Program-made: the position numbers and the translations under genes | Shown: positions 26,315 through 35,911 of the stretch, one piece after another | Position numbering within the stretch: position 1 is the first letter of the stretch | Layout of the letters: every line of letters begins with the position of its first letter | Notes under the pieces: model-generated | Database searches by the model: none | What the model saw: only the letters and a program-made list of their open reading frames with translations | Told to the model about the DNA's origin: nothing | Source: Planctomycetota bacterium | GTDB taxonomy: Bacteria; Planctomycetota; UBA1135; UBA2386 | Direction: 5' to 3' | Length of the DNA stretch: 64,000 nt | Assembly: GCA_028281765.1 (NCBI GenBank) | Contig: JANQJF010000059.1 | Coordinates: 1-64,000 of the forward strand

Positions 26315-29215
26315 TCATCGCCCCTTGATCGCCTTCAGGCCCTTCTCGTTATAGGCCGGCCGCTCGTCTCGATTGGCGAGCTCGACGACGAAGTCCCGGA
26401 TCCCCTGCAGCACCGCGGTCATGTGACCCACGTCGATGCGGTCGGTCTCGTCGTCGGGACCGTGGTAGTCGTCGTGCAGCTCTCCCGCCGAGATCGAGTG
26501 CGCGACGACGCCCGCACGCGCGAACGGCAGGTTGTCGCTCGCGTAGAACAGCTGGCTGGCCATCTTGAAGTCGATGAGCTCGATCGAGTTCGCATCGAAC
26601 GCTTGCTTCGCGATGTCCGAGAAGTCGGACAAGTCACGGCCCGTGATCCACGCGTAGTGGCTCTTGCCCTTCTGCGGTCGGCCGAGCATCTCGAGGTTCA
26701 CGACCGCAGCGATCTTGTCGAGCGGCACGACCTGACGGTCGACGAACGCCTGGGATCCGCGGAGCCCCTTCTCTTCGGCCGAGAAGCAGACGAACACGAC
26801 CGTGCGTTTGAGACGCATGCCGGAGCGAGCGATCGACTCCGCGAGAGTGATCACGCCGGTCGTGCCGGTCGCGTTGTCATCGGCTCCGTTGAAGATGCCG
26901 TCACCGGCACCGGGGCGGATCCCGACGTGGTCGTAGTGCGCGGTGACGAGCACGTACTCGTCACGCAGCTCGTTGCCCGGCAGCTTGCCGACGACGTTGC
27001 GCAACTTGACGTCCGCGGCCTTCGCCTCGGGCACGGTGACGACCGCATTGACCTCGCCGGGTTCGAGCAGGCCTTCGCGAACGAGCAGAACGGGCGGGCT
27101 GCCGCGCATTCTGCGGGAGATCGCCGTGCGCTTGCCGGACGCGGCCGCCCACAGCGGCGAATCCGTCGAGCAGATCATCAGGTGCGGTCGGCGCGAACGC
27201 GATCGACCGATCCGCTCCACCGCCGTGACCTTGCACTCGGTCGCCTTGCCATCGAACGGTCGCCCCGGACGCCACAGGCGGACGTCCGCACCGGGCTCGA
27301 GGACGAGCGCGTCCTTGCCCTCGCGTTCGACCCGCACGCGCACGGCGTCCGAGTCGATCTCGACGCCGGGGAGCTCGTAGTGATGGAAGAACGTGCCCTT
27401 GTCACCCGCCGGCCAGATGCCGACCGCGCCGAAGCAGCCCTCGATGAACTGCGCCGCGGCGTCGAGCCCCGCGCTCGGTGAGTCACGACCCGCAAGCTCG
27501 TCGCTCGCGAGATGCTCGAGCACCGCGCGGACGCGCTTGCTGCTGAGCGGTGCGGCGGGACGATTCGCGTGCGGCTTCTGGTAGAGCACACGGCCGCCGA
27601 CGACCGTCATCAACACGCGCGCGTCCTGGATCTGATCGTCCGGGCAGGTCATCAGATCCCGGTCGAACACCGTGAAGTCCGCGACCTTGCCCGGCTCGAC
27701 CGTGCCGAAGTCACGTTCGCTGAACGAGGCGTACGCCGCGTGCCGAGTGAACCCCGCGAGGATCTGCTCGCGGCTCAGCTTCTGCTCCGGTCGCCATTCG
27801 GGTTCGGCGCCGTTCTCGGACTTGGTCGTCGCCGCGGCGTAGAAACCCTTCAGCGGATCGGCGGATTCGACCGGGAAGTCCGAGCCGAACGGCAACGGCA
27901 GCCCCTTGTCGAGGAAGCTCTTCCACGCGTAGGCCCCACGGATGCGCTCGGGTCCGAGTCGCTCCGGAGCCCAAGGCATGTCGGACGTGAGGTGCGTCGG
28001 CTGCATCGAGGGGATGACCCGCTGCAGGCCGAAGCGCTGGAAGTCGTCGGGATGTACGACCTGCGCATGCTCGATCCGGAACCGCGCCTTGCGGGGATCG
28101 AAGCGAAAGTCCGTACGCGCGTAGGCATCGAGCACCGCGCGATTCGCGCGATCACCGATCGCGTGCACGCACAGCTGGAAGCCATGGTCCGCGCAGAGCT
28201 GCGACAGCTTCATGAGGCCCGCGGGAGGCGTCAGCATCAAGCCGCGCGAACCCGGCCGGTCGCTGTACGGCTCGAACAGTGCCGCTCCGCGAGAACCGAG
28301 CGCACCGTCCGCGTAGCTCTTGACCGCGCGCACGGTGATCATGCGATCGACCGTCTGCCATGGCCCCTTCTTGATCTCGTCCGTCGCGCTCGCGGGAAGC
28401 ATCGCGTAGACGCGAAGGCCCCAGAACCCGCGTGTGTGCAGACTCCGGAGAACCTCGAGCGTCTTGGGATCCATCCCGGCATCGTGCACGCAGGTGAGTC
28501 CGAATCGGAGGCACTCGCGCTGTGCCGCGAGCAGGTCCTTTTCGATCTGCTCGCGCGACGGCTCGGGCACGTGTGCGCCGATCAACTCCATCGCGCGATC
28601 GACGAAGACACCGGTCAGCAACCCGTCGTCCTCGAGGATCTCGCCACCCGGCGGCGACTCCGTCGACTCGCCGACGCCGGCGACCTGCATCGCCGCGAAG
28701 TTCGCGAGCAACGCGTGACCGTCGATGCGCGTCAGCGCGACCGGATGGTCCGGGACGACCGACGACAGCTCCTCGTGGGATGGCAGCGCCTTGTCGGCCC
28801 AGTCGTTCTGATCCCAGCCACGGCCGAGAATCCACGTGCCCTTCGGCAGTCCATCCGCCTTCATGCGCACGCGATCGATCACCTCCTGGTAGCTCTGCAG
28901 CCCGACCAGGTTCACCTCTGACAGGGAGCGACCGTAGTTGGCGAGGTGCCCGTGTGCGTCGACGAGTCCCGGCAACAGATAGCCGTTACCGCCCAGATCC
29001 ACGACCTGCGCGCCTTCGGGCTGCGCCGTGCCGGCGGGCCGCACACGGCCCTCGATGACGACGACGTCGCGCGTCGTCCACTTCTCGTCGGCTCCGGTCG
29101 TGACGCGCACACCGCGGATGTGGAGGTTCTGTGCCGCGAGCGAGCCGGCGAACAACACCGGCAGCAGGAGCGCGGCGAAGCGCACGAACGCGCGATCAGC
29201 GGTGCAGCTCATCAC
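26315..29215 (-). CDS. YtcJ-like amidohydrolase fused to M28 zinc peptidase
   Basis: This 966-residue secreted protein (signal peptide to about residue 29) is a fusion. The N-terminal part (about 30-545) is an amidohydrolase-3 (YtcJ-like) domain with the metal motif DAHGH at 86-90 and RIEHAQVV further on. The C-terminal part (about 560-950) is an M28 aminopeptidase with HYDH at 760-763, ADDNA at 778-782 and AEEKG at 813-817, so metal and catalytic residues look intact. Together they could remove an acyl or amide cap and then the exposed amino acid from extracellular peptides; that coupling is inference. The start overlaps the nucleotidyltransferase gene by 20 bp, and an alternative Met is 1 codon in. 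Confidence 0.9.
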   Translation of the reverse strand: MMSCTADRAFVRFAALLLPVLFAGSLAAQNLHIRGVRVTTGADEKWTTRDVVVIEGRVRPAGTAQPEGAQVVDLGGNGYLLPGLVDAHGHLANYGRSLSEVNLVGLQSYQEVIDRVRMKADGLPKGTWILGRGWDQNDWADKALPSHEELSSVVPDHPVALTRIDGHALLANFAAMQVAGVGESTESPPGGEILEDDGLLTGVFVDRAMELIGAHVPEPSREQIEKDLLAAQRECLRFGLTCVHDAGMDPKTLEVLRSLHTRGFWGLRVYAMLPASATDEIKKGPWQTVDRMITVRAVKSYADGALGSRGAALFEPYSDRPGSRGLMLTPPAGLMKLSQLCADHGFQLCVHAIGDRANRAVLDAYARTDFRFDPRKARFRIEHAQVVHPDDFQRFGLQRVIPSMQPTHLTSDMPWAPERLGPERIRGAYAWKSFLDKGLPLPFGSDFPVESADPLKGFYAAATTKSENGAEPEWRPEQKLSREQILAGFTRHAAYASFSERDFGTVEPGKVADFTVFDRDLMTCPDDQIQDARVLMTVVGGRVLYQKPHANRPAAPLSSKRVRAVLEHLASDELAGRDSPSAGLDAAAQFIEGCFGAVGIWPAGDKGTFFHHYELPGVEIDSDAVRVRVEREGKDALVLEPGADVRLWRPGRPFDGKATECKVTAVERIGRSRSRRPHLMICSTDSPLWAAASGKRTAISRRMRGSPPVLLVREGLLEPGEVNAVVTVPEAKAADVKLRNVVGKLPGNELRDEYVLVTAHYDHVGIRPGAGDGIFNGADDNATGTTGVITLAESIARSGMRLKRTVVFVCFSAEEKGLRGSQAFVDRQVVPLDKIAAVVNLEMLGRPQKGKSHYAWITGRDLSDFSDIAKQAFDANSIELIDFKMASQLFYASDNLPFARAGVVAHSISAGELHDDYHGPDDETDRIDVGHMTAVLQGIRDFVVELANRDERPAYNEKGLKAIKGR

Positions 29216-30149
29216 ACTGAATCTCCGTCTCGTTGGTCAGGATCACGCCGTGTAGGTCGGTATTGGACCGCACGCGCACGCCGGGAAAGATCAAACTGTC
29301 ACGAATCTCGATCGGGTGCTCGATGACCGCGCCGTCCATGATGACGCTGTGGGCGACGCGCGCGCCATCGGGTTTCGAGACACCCTCGCCGATCAGCTCC
29401 GGCAGCCCCTGCGTGTCGATGTAGTGGAGGTTGAGATCGAGCAGGTCGTGCGGGAACGACAAGTTGAGGTCGTTCTTGATGACCTCGGCCGCCGCGACGT
29501 GATAGCCGTCGTCGATGTAGATCTGAATCGAATCGGTGATCTCGTATTCGTCGCGCATCGCGGTGCGCGGCGTACGCCGCACCGCGTCGAAGAAGGTCAC
29601 GTCGAACAAGTAGATTCCGCAGCCCTTGAGGTCGGTGCGCGGATGCCGCGGCTTCTCGACGACCTGCGTGACACGGTCGCCGTCCTCGGTCAGCACGACG
29701 AAGTTGCGCCGAATCGCCTCCGCGTCGGACTCCCGCTTCACCGCGAGCACACAGTCTGCGCCGCCGTCACGCATGCGATCGACCATCGTCGACAAATCGG
29801 AAGTCTCGAAATAGATGTCCCCGAGGAACAGGAAGAACGGCCGGTCGACATGTTGCTCGAGCCGCCCGACCGCGTGCGCGATCCCGAGCGTCTGCTCCTG
29901 CTCCACGTACTGGATGCGCAGCCCCCACTTCTCGCCGTCGCCGAGCGTCCTCACGACCTCGTGTCCGAGATGACCGATCACGATCACGACCTCTTCGACG
30001 CCGAGGGCGCTCATCGTCTCGAGCTGGTGCGCGATCAGCGGCCGACCGCCCAGGGGCAGGATCGGTTTCGGGTAATGCTCGGAGAAGGGTCGCATCCGCG
30101 TGCCCTTGCCGGCAGCGAGGATGACACCCATGATCGAGGAAGAGGACAT
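29196..30149 (-). CDS. Sugar-1-phosphate nucleotidyltransferase (RmlA/GlmU-N-like)
   Basis: This 317-residue enzyme starts with the nucleotide-binding signature GVILAAGKGTRMRPFSEHYP followed by KPILPLGG. These are the hallmarks of nucleoside-diphosphate-sugar pyrophosphorylases. The catalytic-domain motifs LGDIYF and VVEKPRHP follow. The C-terminal region looks like a short left-handed beta-helix (VAHSVIMDGAVIEHPIEI). The product nucleotide sugar is not decidable. The ATG at 30149 was preferred over an internal ATG at 30131. It ends 20 bp into the next gene, so the two may be co-transcribed. Confidence 0.9.
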   Translation of the reverse strand: MSSSSIMGVILAAGKGTRMRPFSEHYPKPILPLGGRPLIAHQLETMSALGVEEVVIVIGHLGHEVVRTLGDGEKWGLRIQYVEQEQTLGIAHAVGRLEQHVDRPFFLFLGDIYFETSDLSTMVDRMRDGGADCVLAVKRESDAEAIRRNFVVLTEDGDRVTQVVEKPRHPRTDLKGCGIYLFDVTFFDAVRRTPRTAMRDEYEITDSIQIYIDDGYHVAAAEVIKNDLNLSFPHDLLDLNLHYIDTQGLPELIGEGVSKPDGARVAHSVIMDGAVIEHPIEIRDSLIFPGVRVRSNTDLHGVILTNETEIQCDELHR

Positions 30150-30209
30150 GCGGTCGTTATAGCCCCGCGTCCGACAAAAGCGCCTGTCTCCCGATTCTCC
30201 GGTCCGCAC

Positions 30210-31235
30210 TTGCCCCAAACCCGAACGCCATGGGGCCGTCACGACGGCCACGACGTCGAACTCTGCCGAATCTCGAGCGGCCCGAGCCTGTCGATCGACG
30301 TCACGAACTTCGGCGCGACGCTCGTCTCACTTCTCGTTCCGGACCGCGACGGAAGGCCGGGCGATGTGCTGCTGGGCTACGATGCGCTGACCGACTACGT
30401 GAACGACCCGTGCTACTTCGGCTGCATCGTCGGCCGCTCCGCCAATCGGATCGGGTTCGGTGAGTTCACGCTCGACGGTGAGCGGTATTCGCTCGCGACC
30501 AACGCCGCGCCACACCACCTGCACGGCGGGCTCCGAGGATTCGGTCGACGCGTCTGGGAGATCACCGCGCTGAGTGAACGCGCGGTCCGTCTGGAACTCG
30601 AATCCCCGACCGGCGACGAGGGCTACCCGGGCACGCTGCAAGCCCAGGTGACGTATGCGTGCATCGACGACCACAGCATGCGCGTGGAGATGACGGCCAA
30701 GGCGGACGCGCCGACACTCTGCAACCTCGCGCAGCACGCGTACTGGAATCTCGGCGGCCACGACTCCGGGACGATCGAAGACCACGAGCTCGAGCTCACC
30801 GCGGATCGCTACTTGCCCGTCGACGCGACCACGTTGCCGTGCGCGGACCCGACGCCCGTCGACGGCACGCCATTCGACTTGCGCCGCGCGACCTCGCTGG
30901 GCGCGCGCATGCGCGAGCTCGACAGCGACCTGGGCTTCGATCATCCGTTCGTCGTCGCCGGACATGATCTGCGACCGTTCGCGCGCCTCGCGCACCGGCC
31001 GAGTGGACGCGGGCTCGTACTAGAGAGCGACCAGCCCGGCCTGCAGCTGTACGCGGGCGGATTTCTCGACGGAGTGCGCGGCAAGTCTGGCGCCGTGTAC
31101 GAACAGCACGCGGGTCTGTGCCTCGAGTCGCAGGTGCATCCCGACGCGATCCATCACGAGAGCTGGCCGAGCCCGATCCTTCGACCCGGCGAGACGTATC
31201 GGCACACGATGGTGCTGCGATTTCTGACCGCGTGA
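30210..31235 (+). CDS. Aldose 1-epimerase (mutarotase)
   Basis: This ~341-residue enzyme has the family motifs HHLHGG (102-107), catalytic His176 in QHAYWNL and catalytic Glu306 in CLESQ. It interconverts alpha and beta anomers of sugars such as glucose or galactose, and is cytoplasmic here. There is no ATG in the right place. The TTG at 30210 is proposed because it begins MPQTRTPWG just before conserved sequence. It is divergent from the nucleotidyltransferase gene with a 60-bp gap, which must hold both promoters. Confidence 0.88.
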   Translation: MPQTRTPWGRHDGHDVELCRISSGPSLSIDVTNFGATLVSLLVPDRDGRPGDVLLGYDALTDYVNDPCYFGCIVGRSANRIGFGEFTLDGERYSLATNAAPHHLHGGLRGFGRRVWEITALSERAVRLELESPTGDEGYPGTLQAQVTYACIDDHSMRVEMTAKADAPTLCNLAQHAYWNLGGHDSGTIEDHELELTADRYLPVDATTLPCADPTPVDGTPFDLRRATSLGARMRELDSDLGFDHPFVVAGHDLRPFARLAHRPSGRGLVLESDQPGLQLYAGGFLDGVRGKSGAVYEQHAGLCLESQVHPDAIHHESWPSPILRPGETYRHTMVLRFLTA

Positions 31236-31354
31236 AAGATTCCGTAGACTTCTTCGCACCGCGCAGAACCCGCGAAATCGAGGGGTAGAGCGCGACTCGG
31301 TTACCTCGCTCTTCGCGTCGCGCTACACGTCGGCGTCCTTTCCCGGAGCGTCAC
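31236..31354 (+). other. Intergenic region with an inverted repeat
   Basis: AGCGCGAC (31288-31295) and GTCGCGCT (31316-31323) form a perfect 8-bp inverted repeat around a 20-nt loop, between the epimerase and the Kelch gene. It could be a weak terminator for the first or a leader structure for the second. GGAG 7 bp before the ATG at 31355 is a fair ribosome-binding site. Confidence 0.4.
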
Positions 31355-33565
31355 ATGCAAGTCAACCCTGCGGTGTTCGCGCTCGTGCTCACGAGTGCAG
31401 CGGTTTCCCAATCCGAATGGTTCCCGGCCCACGTCGAACCGCCGACGATCGGCAGCGTCCGCCTCTGCGACCAATCCGCAGACGGACGGGTACTCGCCGT
31501 GAGCTACAGAGCGGATTCTCTCACGCTCGAAACATGGGAATGGAACGGCGCGAGATGGAACCAGCGATTTCCGAACCACGCGCCATCGCGTCGCAACTCC
31601 TTCGGGCTGACCTACGACTCGGCACGACGCGTCGCGGTCTTGTTCGGAGGCGAGTTCGCCGGTGCCGAATTCGACGACACTTGGGAGTGGAATGGCGTCG
31701 ACTGGGTGCAACGCGCGCCGGCAACTCGGCCATCGGCACGCAAGTGGATGTCGCTTGCGTTCGACTCCCTTCGTGACCGCACCCTGATGTACGGTGGCAC
31801 GGTGAGCGGCACGACCGTCGGCGACTGTTGGGAGTGGGACGGCAGCAACTGGTCGCCCTGCGCGGGAGCCCCGAGCCCGGGACCTCGCTCGCGCTACTCG
31901 ATGGCGTTCGATTCGGCACGCGGTGTCACCGTGTTGTTCGGGGGCTACGACGCGGTGTCGAGCACACCCCACAACGACGTGTGGGAATTCGACGGGTCGA
32001 CCTGGACGAACCCACAACCGTCGATCGCGCCCCCGAACATCTATCAGGCTGCCGCGACGTACGACGCGCAGTCCCAGTCCATGGTGCTGTACGGCGGCGG
32101 CATGGTGCCGGGCGGCACGAATCTCGAGCTCTGGAGCTGGGACGGCACCAGCTGGTCGCAGCCCGCATCGCAAACTTCGCCGATCACGAGCTTCGATTCC
32201 GGAATGGCATTCGACTCACGACGCGGCAATGTCGTGCTACACGGCGACCATCTCGGCGCGGAGACTTGGACGTGGGACAGCGCCAGTTCGACGTGGACCG
32301 AGGAAGACCTCACCCCGAAGTTCCACCTCCGTGCAGGCGTCGCGTTCGACTGGCTGGATCAAACGATTATCGCGGGCAAGAACGGCACCTTCCGATGGGA
32401 TCACGCGAACCTCCGCTGGACACCTGAGTCCTCCACGTCCCACCCCGACATGGTGCAACTCTCGTCCGTCCTGACGTTCGATCCGGTGCGTCGTCAGGCG
32501 GTTCTGTACGGGACGCTCGCGCTCAGCAGCGGGCCATCCGAGACCTGGATCTGGGACGAGTCGACGCGTGATTGGCAACAGCGCTTCCCCGCAACGTCTC
32601 CGCCGCCGCTGAGAGACGCCTCGATGGGCTACGACCCGACCACGGACCGCACCGTCCTGTTTGGCGGGCGGGACGCGCTCGGCCAACTCTCCGACGAGAC
32701 CTGGACTTGGAACGGGGTGAATTGGGTGCAAGCCGCGCCACTGACCACGCCGCCGGCGCGCACCGATGCTGTCCTGGAGTTCGACCCGTCGACCGGACGC
32801 CTCGCACTGATCGGAGGCAGAGACGCAGGGTTCGACGTCTCACCGGGCGTGTGGGACTGGGACGGCACCGACTGGAGCCAACGCTCGATCCTCGGCACGG
32901 CCATCCCGCCGCGACACGACCCGGCCGCCGGGCGGCATTCCACAGGCCTGCTGATCGCCGGTGGACAAGCAGAGTCCGGCGACATCCTGCGCGACGTCTG
33001 GCTGCTGACGGGCAACTCTTGGACACAACTCGGCACGCAGCTGCCGTTCGAGTTCTTGCGTGGAACCGCATCGGTCGACCTGCTCACAGACGAGCTGACC
33101 GTCTTCGATGCTTCGGGGTTCGCCCCCGGCGATTCGGGCGTCGCAGCTCACATCCACGGCGTATGGCGCTTTGGTCCACCACGCGGAGCCACGACGCCCT
33201 TCGGCGGTGGCTGCTCGAGCAGTTCGACCGAGCCTACGCTACTGAGCAGCGGCCCGCCCGTTCTCGGCGACGCGACGTTCGCGCTCGGCGCGGCCGGCTT
33301 GACACCTTCGCAGCCGGCGGCGTTCTTGTTCGCCGCGGGCCTCGACCTGCTCACGCTGCCGAACGCGTGCCGACTGTACGTCCCCGCAGCCTTCGCCACG
33401 GTGATCACGCAGTCCGCGGCCAGCGGCACGGCGACGCTGCCCGTCGCTCTGCCCGCAGGCTCGACGCTCGCCGGTGCCGAGGTGTTCGTGCAGGCGGCGT
33501 CGCTCGATGTGGCGAGTGGAGGCGTGAGACTGACGCACGGTCTGCGCATGCGGCTCGGCCACTGA
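31355..33565 (+). CDS. Secreted Kelch-type beta-propeller protein
   Basis: This 736-residue protein has a signal peptide ending near AAVSQ and about ten Kelch-like blades. These are marked by repeated DxxR--VLFGG and W-W-G--W patterns (for example VAVLFGG, VTVLFGG and TVLFGGRD). The last ~115 residues form a separate domain that opens with GGGCSSS and includes GPPVLGDATFALG. I have come to associate this ending with planctomycete secreted proteins, where it may direct export or cell-surface sorting. The propeller probably binds proteins or glycans. No catalytic motif was seen. The stop is 5 bp from the convergent TadD-like gene. Confidence 0.82.
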   Translation: MQVNPAVFALVLTSAAVSQSEWFPAHVEPPTIGSVRLCDQSADGRVLAVSYRADSLTLETWEWNGARWNQRFPNHAPSRRNSFGLTYDSARRVAVLFGGEFAGAEFDDTWEWNGVDWVQRAPATRPSARKWMSLAFDSLRDRTLMYGGTVSGTTVGDCWEWDGSNWSPCAGAPSPGPRSRYSMAFDSARGVTVLFGGYDAVSSTPHNDVWEFDGSTWTNPQPSIAPPNIYQAAATYDAQSQSMVLYGGGMVPGGTNLELWSWDGTSWSQPASQTSPITSFDSGMAFDSRRGNVVLHGDHLGAETWTWDSASSTWTEEDLTPKFHLRAGVAFDWLDQTIIAGKNGTFRWDHANLRWTPESSTSHPDMVQLSSVLTFDPVRRQAVLYGTLALSSGPSETWIWDESTRDWQQRFPATSPPPLRDASMGYDPTTDRTVLFGGRDALGQLSDETWTWNGVNWVQAAPLTTPPARTDAVLEFDPSTGRLALIGGRDAGFDVSPGVWDWDGTDWSQRSILGTAIPPRHDPAAGRHSTGLLIAGGQAESGDILRDVWLLTGNSWTQLGTQLPFEFLRGTASVDLLTDELTVFDASGFAPGDSGVAAHIHGVWRFGPPRGATTPFGGGCSSSSTEPTLLSSGPPVLGDATFALGAAGLTPSQPAAFLFAAGLDLLTLPNACRLYVPAAFATVITQSAASGTATLPVALPAGSTLAGAEVFVQAASLDVASGGVRLTHGLRMRLGH

Positions 33566-33570
33566 GTGCG

Positions 33571-34239
33571 CTAGCGTCGCGCCTTCAGCCCAGCCAGCCG
33601 GCGCCGAGCCGCTTCGCAGTCGCCGTTTGCATCCAACGCGGCTTCGTAGTGCCGTCGCGCGGCCTCGACCGCGCCGCGCTGTTCTTCCACCAGTCCCCGG
33701 TGGTAGGCGATCCGCCAGTCCGGCGCGTCCAACCGGGCCGCCGTGTCCAGCGCGCGCATGGCCTCGGCCGGCTCACCCGCGAGCTGGTGCACCCACGCCG
33801 AAGACTCGTAGAGCGCGAACGCATCCGGCCGAAGGCGCAGCCCGTCGTCGACGAGGCGCCGCGCCAGATCCAGGCCGCCGTCGTCGACCGCGATGCGCAC
33901 TCTCAGCACCCGAGCCTCGACGTGATCGGGCTGCAACGACAGCGCGCGATCGACGAAGCCTTGCGCGCGCTGTGCTTCGCCGTTCTCGAACGCGAGAGCA
34001 GCGGCCGCGACCTGACTCGGCACGTGGCCGGGGTACTTCGTCGCGACACGCTGCACGCCGAAGCGCGCTTGCTCGACGCGAACGGCGTCGAACTTTCCGT
34101 CTTCGTCCTGGCACGCTACCAGCAGATCGTGCAGCTGCTCGTCCGGACTCAGCTCGGAATCCGGCCCCCAAGCGGCGCATCCCGAGAACGAAAAGCACAA
34201 CCACACCACGAACCAGTTTCGAGGGCGAATCCAAGTCAT
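33571..34239 (-). CDS. tadD: TadD-like TPR lipoprotein
   Basis: This 222-residue protein has a lipoprotein signal ending in SFSGC (Cys21) and TPR repeats through residues 50-220. It is the last gene of the tad operon and its start overlaps the TadC stop by 4 bp. TadD of Flp pilus systems is exactly such an outer-membrane lipoprotein with TPRs, needed for secretin assembly. The symbol is therefore given on context plus architecture, since TPR sequence alone would not identify it. Confidence 0.78.
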   Translation of the reverse strand: MTWIRPRNWFVVWLCFSFSGCAAWGPDSELSPDEQLHDLLVACQDEDGKFDAVRVEQARFGVQRVATKYPGHVPSQVAAAALAFENGEAQRAQGFVDRALSLQPDHVEARVLRVRIAVDDGGLDLARRLVDDGLRLRPDAFALYESSAWVHQLAGEPAEAMRALDTAARLDAPDWRIAYHRGLVEEQRGAVEAARRHYEAALDANGDCEAARRRLAGLKARR

Positions 34240-35153
34240 CGCGTCACGCCGAACCCGGCCGTCTCGGCCAGGAAACCAAAGAATGCGGGGCCGAGACTCA
34301 TCACGAAGATCCCGGGCAGGAAACACAGAACGAGAGGGAACACGAGCCGCGCGGGCAACGACTGCGCGCGCGCGAGTGCTCGTTCGCGGAGGTCGGAGCG
34401 TAGGTCGTCGGCCTGCCGACGCAGCGTCACCGCCAAACCGATGCCGACTTCGTGCGCACGAATCAGCGCCGAGGCGAAGCTACTCACTTGGGGCAGCTCG
34501 ATGCGATGTGCCAGACGCCGGAAGCATCGGCTTCGCTGACTGCCGCTCAGCACCTCGGCCTGGAAGGTCATCAGCTCGCGGCCGAGCGGACGGTCCGGGC
34601 CGAGCGTCGTCAGAATCCGGGCAAGCGCACCGTCGAACGCGAGTCCCGCTTGCGCGAGGCTCGCGAAGAGCTCGAGCACCGGGTAGAGATCCGTCAGGAC
34701 TTGCTGCGCGCGCGCGCGGCGGGCGCGTCGAACTCGAAACGTCGGCACCGCCGCAAACCCGAGGACGAGCAGCACCGGCATCGCGAGCACGACCGGCATG
34801 AAGAGGTATCCGACGCGCCCGGGGATCCCTGCCAAACTCTCGCGCATCCCGGCGGACAGCCCGGATACCTCGACGAGCACCGCGACGAGCGCGCCCCCGA
34901 TCGCGAGCAACACCGTCTGCCACCAGAACCGCAGCGACGCGTCCGGCGCCCGGAATCCGGCGAGGAACAACCACCGCGCAACGGCCCGGTCCGGCACTCC
35001 GGAGCCCGAGTCGCCGAAGCCGGTGCGTTCGCCGGTGAGGCTGCTCGTCTCGAGCCGGCGCTGCGTGCTGAAGCGCAGATCGCGCCGCCGCCACCACGTG
35101 GCGATGACCCAGATGGCGCCGACCGCGAGCAGGATGAGGAGGACGTTCTGCAT
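34236..35153 (-). CDS. tadC: TadC, inner-membrane platform protein of Flp pilus
   Basis: This 305-residue protein has a T2SSF (type II secretion F-like) domain, with hydrophobic segments at about residues 1-20, 70-95, 110-135 and 270-300. The ELFASLAQAGLAFDGAL region is typical of TadB/TadC proteins. It starts at a TGATG junction with the TadB stop, so translation is coupled. With TadB it should form the membrane platform on which the ATPase TadA drives pilin assembly. Confidence 0.88.
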   Translation of the reverse strand: MQNVLLILLAVGAIWVIATWWRRRDLRFSTQRRLETSSLTGERTGFGDSGSGVPDRAVARWLFLAGFRAPDASLRFWWQTVLLAIGGALVAVLVEVSGLSAGMRESLAGIPGRVGYLFMPVVLAMPVLLVLGFAAVPTFRVRRARRARAQQVLTDLYPVLELFASLAQAGLAFDGALARILTTLGPDRPLGRELMTFQAEVLSGSQRSRCFRRLAHRIELPQVSSFASALIRAHEVGIGLAVTLRRQADDLRSDLRERALARAQSLPARLVFPLVLCFLPGIFVMSLGPAFFGFLAETAGFGVTR

Positions 35154-35911
35154 CACACCTCGATTCGCGTGAGTCGCGCCATCCAGACGATGCCGGCCGC
35201 CTGCAGCGCAACGCAGACCGCGGCAATCCCGCCACCGATACCCGAGCCCAAGAACGCTTCGACGCGGTCCGGATTGCTCGTCCAGGCCAGCGCGGCGATG
35301 CCGTAGACGACCAGCAAGATGCCGAAGACCGAGAACCGCGCCTCGGCCGTCTGGCCGTGCACGCGCCTGCCGAGATTGACGCGATCGCGCACGGTCTCGG
35401 CGATGGCGTGGAGGCCGGGAGCCAGCGAACCACCGCTCTGCCACTGCACGCTCAGATAGTGCGTCAAGAGGCCGAACGCAGGCAGCGGCAGCGTGGCCTG
35501 CGCATCGACGAACACGCGCTGCGGATCGTCACCGAGGCGCAATCGGTCCGCGGCGTTCGAGAGAACGTCCCGCAGCGGACTCCGGACCTCACGGACGACG
35601 CCGTCGAGCGCCTCGACCAGCCCTACGCCGGCGGCGACGCTCGAGCCGAGCAGATCGAGCGCGTCCGCGAGCTGGCTCTCGACGCGCACGGTCCGCGTCG
35701 AGACGAGCCAGCCGTCCGCGACCCACGTAAGGGTGCCGGCCAGGGCACCGAGCGAGACCACCAGTTCGGTGTAGAGCGGCGTCAACGCGAGCAGCAAAGA
35801 CGTCGCGAGACCTGCGACCACGCCAACCCAGATTCGCCCGCGCGCACCGTGTCCGACACGAATCGACGGAGTCCGCGGCTGCACGCTGGAGGCGGCGGCG
35901 AACTCCGTCAC
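35153..35911 (-). CDS. tadB: TadB, inner-membrane platform protein of Flp pilus
   Basis: This 252-residue protein has a T2SSF domain: segments LADALDLLGSSVAAGVGLVE and LSVQWQSGGSLAPGLHA match the family, with transmembrane helices near both ends. It lies between TadA and TadC genes, overlapping TadA by 4 bp. The paired TadB/TadC arrangement is canonical for Flp/Tad loci. It is shorter than many TadB proteins, whose N-terminal part may be reduced here. Confidence 0.87.
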   Translation of the reverse strand: MTEFAAASSVQPRTPSIRVGHGARGRIWVGVVAGLATSLLLALTPLYTELVVSLGALAGTLTWVADGWLVSTRTVRVESQLADALDLLGSSVAAGVGLVEALDGVVREVRSPLRDVLSNAADRLRLGDDPQRVFVDAQATLPLPAFGLLTHYLSVQWQSGGSLAPGLHAIAETVRDRVNLGRRVHGQTAEARFSVFGILLVVYGIAALAWTSNPDRVEAFLGSGIGGGIAAVCVALQAAGIVWMARLTRIEV

